Below are positions 46,001 through 55,000 of a stretch of DNA of 64,000 nt, in pieces. The translations under genes and the position numbers were made by a program. Position 1 is the stretch's first letter. Each line of letters opens with the position of its first letter. The DNA is from Undaria pinnatifida (Eukaryota > Sar > Phaeophyceae > Laminariales > Alariaceae): contig JABAKD010000025.1 of assembly GCA_012845835.1 (NCBI GenBank), forward strand, positions 2,887,153-2,951,152, written 5' to 3'. The notes beneath the pieces were generated by a model. It had not been told where the DNA came from. It ran no database searches and worked only from the letters and a program-made list of their open reading frames with translations.

Positions 46001-49000
46001 AAAACAACATGCACAGCAGGCTACAGCAGTACCAGAGCACTTCGCAGAGCGTTCGCGCTTTAGGTATATTGGCGCAAAAACTGAAGTTTCTCCGTGTGGC
46101 GTTTGCCACGTTTACATTTTTTTCAAAACTGAACTATTCCACATATTTTACGATGGGAAAATGCACCGATGGCCGGCCAAGTTCGACAACGTACGCGCAC
46201 CACGCAATGTATCGTTCATCATAGGAGAGAAAAGGGACAACGCAGCACATACTCCGAGTATACAACAGATACCAAGTACAACACAAGCACCTGAGGCAGA
46301 GACAGGTGGAGCATCACACGGAGCCACGGACGTCTTTGATCCTCGGAGGAGATCTCCCGGGCGAAGAATCGCTGGAGCCGGCGGAGGTCAGGCTTGCCGG
46401 AGGCCACAACTAACTATTCGAGTCGACTGAGTACAAAAAAGGTTTTAGCAAGTACTTCAGCGCTCGACGCGGAATCTTTGGAATCTGCACGGCCGTGGCG
46501 GATGAAGCACCAGCAGTAGAAGTTTTAAATTTTAAGTAAATCTATAGCCCCCAAACAGCTAAAGTCCCAGCAGCACTCGTAGTAGGATGGGAAAGAGGGG
46601 ATAGGGAAGATGGTCAAACAGCTGGGGGGGCTCAGTTGGTTGCCGTGGAGAAACATAGACAGAGAAGTGTTGAGAGACAGGAAGAAGACCTTTACCAATA
46701 GTACGAAACTATTCGTGAGGGTGCGTGCGATCAGGGGTTTTGTACGGGGCAGGAGGCCGGCGAGTTGAAAGGAGACACTTTCGAGCGCGGGGAGTGATAA
46801 TCTCGCAGACATAGGCGGAATCTAAACCTCGCCCACAGGGACATATAAGAACCATCCCCGGGTTTCCACCGTCATATTACGGTTCGCAGTGTGCGAATTC
46901 GCGGGCATCAACGAGGGTGCGGGCACCGCCCCTACAGCACCATGGCCACCGAGATAGGCAGCAATATGACACCTGGACACCCCTGTACACTCAAGGCTCG
47001 ACTTTCAGCCCCTGAAAGCTAGAAATTGGCGAAATCGATGACGATATGCAGGTGCTGTTTAGGCCGCCACAGCAGCAGTACGTAGTGCAGCCCCACACAC
47101 GTAGGTGCTGGCGTTGCTCCTACAGCCCCACGACCACCACTACATGCAGCAATATCACACCTAGACTACATACCCCACACACTGAAGGCCGGACTTCAGC
47201 CCCTACGAGTGAGAAATCGTCGAAATCGAGGACGATTTGCACGTGCTGTGGACACCGCGACCGCTGCATGCATGCAGCAGGCAGTACACATGCATACATA
47301 CATGTGTGTACATGTACAGTACACAGCAGTAGTGCAGCCTACACACATCACGCACCCGCAGAGGGAAGAATATCCCACGCTTGCTCTCCGTAGGTGCCCA
47401 AGAATAGTGTCGTGGTGTACTGTAAATGGGTGCCGAAAGCTAGCTGTAAGGCAGCTATTTGGCACGTGTTCCTCTTTTCCTCCACACGTCCATTATTATG
47501 CACTGCGGCTGTCTACTGCTGTTGTGGGTGGGTTGTGTAATATTCAAGTTATAAACTACACTGCTGTAGGTGCGCTTGCACATTGTCCTGTTATAGTTCC
47601 TGGATACAACAGGCACGTCAGACTGACACTATTCTTGGGCACCTACGGAGAGCAAGCGTGGGATATTCTTCCCTCTGCGGGTGTGTGATGTGTGTAGGCT
47701 GCACTACTGCTGTGTACTGTACATGTACACACATGTATGTATGCATGTGTACTGCCTGCTGCATGCATGCAGCGGTCGCGGTGTTCACAGCACGTGCAAA
47801 TCGTCCTCGATTTCGACGATTTCTCACTCGTAGGGGCTGAAGTCCGGCCTTCAGTGTGTGGGGTATGTAGTCTAGGTGCAATATTGCTGCATGTAGTGGT
47901 GGTCGTGGGGCTGTAGGAGCAACGCCAGCACCTACGTGTGTGGGGCTGCACTACGTACTGCTGCTGTGGCGGCCTAAACAGCACCTGCAAATCGTCATCG
48001 ATTTCGCCAATTTCTAGCTTTCAGGGGCTGAAAGTCGAGCCTTGAGTGTACAGGGGTGTCCAGGTGTCATATTGCTGCCTATCTCGGTGGCCATGGTGCT
48101 GTAGGGGCGGTGCCAGCACCCTCGTTGATGCCCGCGAATTCGCACACTGCGAACAGTAATATGACGGTGGAAACCCGGGGATGGTTCTTATATGTCCCTG
48201 TGGGCGAGGTTTAGATTCCGCCTATGTCTGCGAGATTATCACTCCCCTTCGAGAGCGCAATCCCCACCACCAGCAACTATTTTCAATCCCGAAAACAATT
48301 TGACGGCTGGGGAGTAAAAGCTGTGATGACGTACATGGCTGATATTTTTCACGCAACATTTCAAAAAAAGCTGTGGCAACCGCTGTTCGAAAGGCCCAGC
48401 AGCAGGTGCAACTTCGAAAGTCTGCACAGGCCAAAAGGCGAAAAATTAATGGCCACAGCAATGATCACGGGGAAGACATTTGGTCATTATTTTCATCATT
48501 CAGGCTTCAGCTTGGATAAGCTGGAGTCTCCCGAAAAAAAAAAAAACATCCCCCCTATTCAGCATACTAAAACCAGCATACCGTACACTACCCTAAAAAT
48601 CGTACAAAAGTAGGGCAACAAGTGTCCCCCATTCAGCAGTCGAAAACCAGCATAAGTTGCACCACTCTCAAAAATAGTATGGGGAAGCCAGCACGAGGAG
48701 GATAATGAAGCAGTTTTTGTTCAAGCATAAAAAAAAAATCTTCAATCTACGCGTCAGTGAGTGCTCCGCCCACAGCACACGTGGTTTCACAAGCGGGTTC
48801 TTCCTCCGTCATCTGAGGGGTGTCCTGTTGTGGTCAAGGAGTTTCGTAGGACGGTCGGCTTTCGCCAGGTAGCACGGGACGGCGAGGTCGGGGGCATGTC
48901 ACGCATGGAAGCCACGGATACACGAGCAGGCTTGACGAAGAAGCTCGTTTTGTCTCTTCTCAATGCTTGCCTGAAACACAAAAAATTTCCCGCACGGGTA

Positions 49001-52000
49001 GCGATGCCTTTTCTTTTCGTGGGCGCCATATTTTTTAGTTAACACACCCAACACCCTGGACAATAGCCTATTGGACATACCTATTGGTATGTGCCTATTG
49101 ATACCTGTTGTTACCTGCAATATGAGGGAGGAGCTGTCGATCGATACCTATCGATGACAACAATAGGTTCAGATCAAATGGCATAATAACCTATTGTTCT
49201 TAGGATAGGTATCTGGAATTGTCGATCGATACCAGTATCTTTAACAAAGAGGTTCAGCAAAATTGGTACAACAGGTTATTGCACTTGGCATGTGTGTGAA
49301 AAATTAGCTATCGATACCTATTGATGACAACAATAGGTTCAGCGAAAACGATACAATAGGCTACTGTTCTTAGGATAGGTGTGTAAAATCGTCTATCGAT
49401 ACCTATTCATTAGACCAATAGGGTAGGTGTGTGAAATTGTCTATCGATACCAGTATATTAGACTAATAGGACAAGTGTGTGAAATTGTCCATCGATACCT
49501 ATTTCTTAGACCAATAGGTTAAGAGAAAACGGCACAATAGGCTACTGTTCTCAGGATAGGTGTGCGAAATTGTCGATGGATAACTACTGATAATAACAAT
49601 GAGGTTAGTTGAAAATTGTAATAGGCCACTGAGTACCATCTACCGGTATATGGATGCAATTGATACCACTACAATGCATTGGTATTCTGTTGTGCAACAG
49701 CCCCTATAATATCGGTTGTTATCCACACAAACCTGTAGTTCGATGTTTTTATTTGAATGACAGGGTGCAGGGTATCTGCTGCTTTAGGTGCTAGAGCTAA
49801 ACAATAGAGTACACCTCGAAGTACATTGTTACAAGCAAATATATCGATCGAACATATTGATCGATGCTCTTACAACTCTAGCACATTGAGCAATAGCTAT
49901 CGATCGATGCCTTTGCAAAGCTATCGAATTACGAGATAGGTATCGATCAATACCCTTGCGAACCTTTTCAACTAAGCAACGGGTATCGATCGATACTCTT
50001 GCAAACCAATCACATTGAGCGCAGTAGGTATCGATTGGTACCATTACGCGCTTATCGTTTTTTTTTAACATTGTCACGATATCGACCGATGGCGGTATAA
50101 ACGTATTGCCCGAACGCTATCATGTTGGGGGAGAATTTCCGAACTCTAGTGGTGCCCAAGACACTTATCACTAGACATCTTCACAAGCAAACCGGTCACA
50201 CAAAAGGCTATTGTACCCACTGTCCAAACCTATCGTTGCTTTCGACACCTATCGACACACCTCAAAAATCGACCTATCGTAGCCAGCGATAGGTATCCAC
50301 ACCCACATTTTCCGACCTACTATTGGCCCAGTAGCCTATTGCATAGGGTACTATCCAGGGTATAAGAAGCAACTGAAGCAGCACACAAACAAATCACTCT
50401 CAGCACCTGCGCCAACGATCATAGATACCACTTCGACACAAGTGGAACATCGATTGCTTCTACAGCGACAATATCGAACCACCAAAAAGGTCATTAACTC
50501 CGGTTCGGAGTATATCTGTCTTCCGGATATTCAGTAGTGGCCCGTCGTTGCCCCCCCGAAACGATTTTCTTTTTGGTTCTCTTGCACAAGGTGGGTGTTG
50601 TACTCATATCATATGTACATCGAATGATATTGTTATAGCCAATACCTCGTAGGTGACAGGTGTTCATATCGGCACCTTTCATTCGAACCAAGGAGAATAG
50701 TGAAAAGGTCTATCGACAAAGAGTGACAGGTCCAACGATACCTACTGTCCTAAACAATATAATGGTGAAATGGTCTATCGATACCTTCTGCCTGAAACAA
50801 CAGAACGGTAAAAGATATATCGATACCTACTGTCGGAGCCAGTAAGTTTCGTTCCTCAGCTCCAATATCCTACCGCCCAAACAGTACCGTTCTGGAAACA
50901 TCTATCGATAGCTATCTGTTTCAGCAAGAATAGCTTTTGACGTTAGATGGCCACATCCTCTATTGACCGAACCATAGGTCACGAAACGCGGCAGTCGATA
51001 CCCATTGCCGGTCACAATACGAGTATAAAAGTTCCAATCGATGCCCATCACAATCAACAACACACCTCCTATTGGAAGAGGATCCTATCGAGTGCTTATT
51101 AACCTTGAACCTATTATCCAGGGTGTGTGGTGAACCTGGTATTACCTGGTAGTATGTAATGGATCAATTTGCTAAACATAATCAATTTACCTGAGCGTTG
51201 TTGAGGTCGACGACGCTTCCCACTGCGGTGTGTCCGGTCCCTTCTAGCACCACCACATCACTCGCGTCCAGAACGTGCTGCACGGAGCATATTGTGCATG
51301 CACGCCGAAAAAAAACACAAGAGCAAGCAAAAATATATATATATTTACATAATACTGCGCAGCATAATAACATGAACTTCAGTTGTAGGCTAGACTTACA
51401 CCAACAGTCTAAAGTAAACACATGGTAAAATTTCCTTCTGCTGTAGGTGTAGTTGTAGTTGTAGTAGTATCGTGGTACGACGTAGTTGTTGCTTTTTTGG
51501 TTTTGTTGCTTCTTGTTGTTGTTGCTGCTGCTTTCTCAAGTTAACTCATGAGCACATCACACCATAACCAGACCCGTCACAAGTAGCTCGCCACAAGGCA
51601 GGGCTGAACGCTCCCGAAGCAATAACAACTGCTACAGTTACATCGCATTCACCACCACCAACAGGAAAACAAAAAAACATCCCGAAACCCCGCTTTCTGT
51701 AGGCTTGTAGTCATCAGCCCTTTTACCCACAACAGCCAAATTTTGTTCGCGAATGTAATAACAGCCATGAAGTAACAGCCCTGTCGAGACCCAGGCATCG
51801 CTAACTAAAAACGACAAGTGAGCCATCCTACGCTAGAGGTGCGAGAAAATTCCAACATTTTTTCTGAGCTCCTAACATGAAGAGCTAGCTCAATATCAAC
51901 ACCAACATCATCATCACCCGAAACAAACATGACTTCGAAGGCATTCGTTCGCGCAACCCGACCAAGATTTTCTTGTGCGGTACAGTCGTCCTAAAACAAA

Positions 52001-55000
52001 TGTCCTCGTAAAATTGTCATCGTAGCCGATAGTTCCACGCTTGAGGGGGCTCAACCGCACCATAGAGGTCAGAAACGTTTGGCCCCAAAAGCGTAACCCC
52101 TACGGCGGGATCGCTCAACCGCGCGGTATTATGAACTGTCTATACTACGAATAGCGCGCAGAAGTACAAGCATCACCATGCTGCTGTGCGTGGGCATGCC
52201 GCACATCTACTACGCTTAAATTCGGACACGCCACCTATTATACCCCGACACGTCGATCTGCTGCATGTGGCCGATTCTTTCATAAAAACTATCGTCACTC
52301 ACCATCGTCGCTCACTATCGTCACCACTATTGTCACTGCCGTTGGGAGTCCCAAACAGGTTAGCGGTGTTAGTCTTCCTCCATGACTACCACAACTTAGT
52401 AGCTTCTGCTCGCCGGCGTAATCGCTTTTGATGTTATTCACGTGTTTGAAAACATTATAATCTTTTCCCTCCGAATATGTAGCGTAGGTGATGCCATTCA
52501 GATTCCCGATAGAAATCGGGCATCCTTCCGTACAACCGTATTTTCTCTCCTATGACTCTCTGCCAACCCAACCAGTTTGCAATCTCGCTTCCCCACGTCT
52601 TTTCACTTTTTGCTTAAATATAATCTACACAAGATAATTCGATACGACTCGGCGAGGGAAGAAATAGCTACTCTTCTCGCGATAAAAATGAAGGCGCGCA
52701 CGTTAATGGGGAGTGGGGAGGGGGGAGAACATCCTGCCTAGTGACCCCGGACATGAGGTTCATCGAGGGAGCGACAAGGAGAAACAAAAGTGCCAACACA
52801 ATAGAAAGGATGAGCAAATAAATAAACAAATGAATACTTCATATATTATAAAAAATTAAAATACATTCCAGTTGTGAGATCGAAGATAAATATTTCGTCG
52901 AAACTGATACTCCGATCGCGCGTATTTCTCGGTGTGTGTCCTCATAAGGGATGTAAGTCGGCGATTCCCCTTAGAACTAGTACCAGGGTCAACAGGGTGA
53001 TGTTAATCAATCTGTGCACGGAAACTATAAAACCCGTTTTTGAGGGGGACAACACCTGACGGCTGTGGAATGCACCAGTTTAATATATATATATATATAT
53101 GTATATCATGTAGTCTATGCAGCGTGAACGCTCAACGTTGAGCACGCTCCCCAGTAAGACCATCAGTACCGCTCTTGGTGTGGTTTGTCAGCCGACAATA
53201 TGTACCCTTAGCAACAACCACAAAAACGGACACAAGCGCACACACCGAAAACGAAGACCAATCGTACAAAACCGTAAAAAGAACGAAAACCAAAAACCGA
53301 TAGGACGCACAAAATTATCTTCAAAAAACGATAACATGCCAGATATATGGACATACGATATAACAACGGTAATTTCACTATTTTTTGGGGGTCCAAATGT
53401 GCGTTATTTTTACATCTGAAAATCAGGCGATTCTCTCCATTATTTCATTATTTCTCGTTTGCTCGCCTGGAACGATGTGCGGACATCCTTGAGTTGCTCT
53501 CCGGCCGTTATCTTTCCGTCTATGTAGTCCCTGGTGTAGCCCGATGGGATCAGGACAGGGCTCATGTCCTCGTAGCGGCACTCCAGACCGAAAAACTCCT
53601 TCATCAAGCTCACATCCTGCTCGCCGGTGTCATCAAGGGTGCGCTTAAGTAGGGTATACAGTATGCCCCGTACCTACCCGAGTATGACCATAACAACCAA
53701 GTTTTGTACCGGGGTGCTTGAGAGTATAAACCCTACGAAAAACACCCTTGGAATATTTTCATCTTTCCACTTGTTAAATATTTCATATTTTCACGCTTAG
53801 ACACTATTAATAGTTAAAGTTTATAGCAGCACGATACTAAGTCGAAGTAATACATTAACTTCTCTTGGCGGATCTTCAGTTCGAATAATTCACCAAGCTT
53901 ACATCCTGAACGCCGCAGGGATCGTACAAAAGCAATAGCAATGCAGCATGGTCAGTGTCAGCAGTCACCTGTTTGAATATTTTCCACGCTTTAATGTTTT
54001 TTTAGGGCTATGAGTTGGCTGGCTATACCAACAGTATACCAATAGTACGTCGCCGACTATACACTACAGTAGTTTTCCAGGTGTTACAGTGTGTTCCGTG
54101 TGGTAGCTTGTGGTGTTACTGCGTGTGTGCATCTGACTAGCGCGTTTGCGGCGCGACGCGTGGCACAAAATTAGAAAATACCAGGGCTTTTCACTGGTCA
54201 TGATCCGACCCGCGGGTCGGGTCAAGGGGGTTTCAAAATCTCGCGGGTCGGGTCGGGTCGGGTCATTACGTTTTAAAATCTCACGGGTCGGGTCGGGTCG
54301 GGTCAAGAGGTTTCAAAACCTCGCGGGTTGGGTCGGGTCGGGTCAATAGGCTTCAAAATCTCGCGGGTCGGGTCGGGTCAAGAGGTTTCAAAATCTCGCG
54401 GATCGGGTCGGGTCGGGTCATGACCCGCGAGATAAGGGCCACTCGCGGGTCAAGCCATCATGACCCGCGAGTTGTTCTCGGCTGACCCGCGGGTCAAACC
54501 CGCGGATCTGGCCCGCGGATCCGCCTTCTTCAAACTTACAGCTGAGGGCCATTGCCGTGCAGGCGCCCCGCGGGTCGGACCCGCGCATCCATAAGTAATA
54601 CAAAACTTACCGCTTCCTACCTTTCTCGTGCCGATGCTCCGATCATATGTCATCACAGCGCCTAGAGCAATCACCAGGCAGTAGCTACTCGTACCAAGAC
54701 ATACAGCGTGACGCGAATCCCGCGCCGGATGAAGCTGTAGCCGGTATTATATATGTTATCATACTACCAGACTGAGTACGAAATGTGACCAAACGTAAAA
54801 AGGCAAGGGCAGTGGTCGTCGAAGCACCAGCACTGGCAGCAGCAAGCACCAGCAGCAGACCCCGGAACCTCGCGGATCGCAGCCCGTGCTGACAGATCCA
54901 CCGCCCCAGTTGCAGGCTTGCTGCCGGAGGAAGCTCAGCTAGGCTGCTTGCCGAGGCCGGAGACTGCATAGTAGATAGATACAGTAGCTACGCGTAGCTC

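Noticed and set aside
47046-47990. Two matching 115-residue proteins on opposite strands
   Set aside because: Mirror images from the arms of the fold-back element; symmetry alone explains them.
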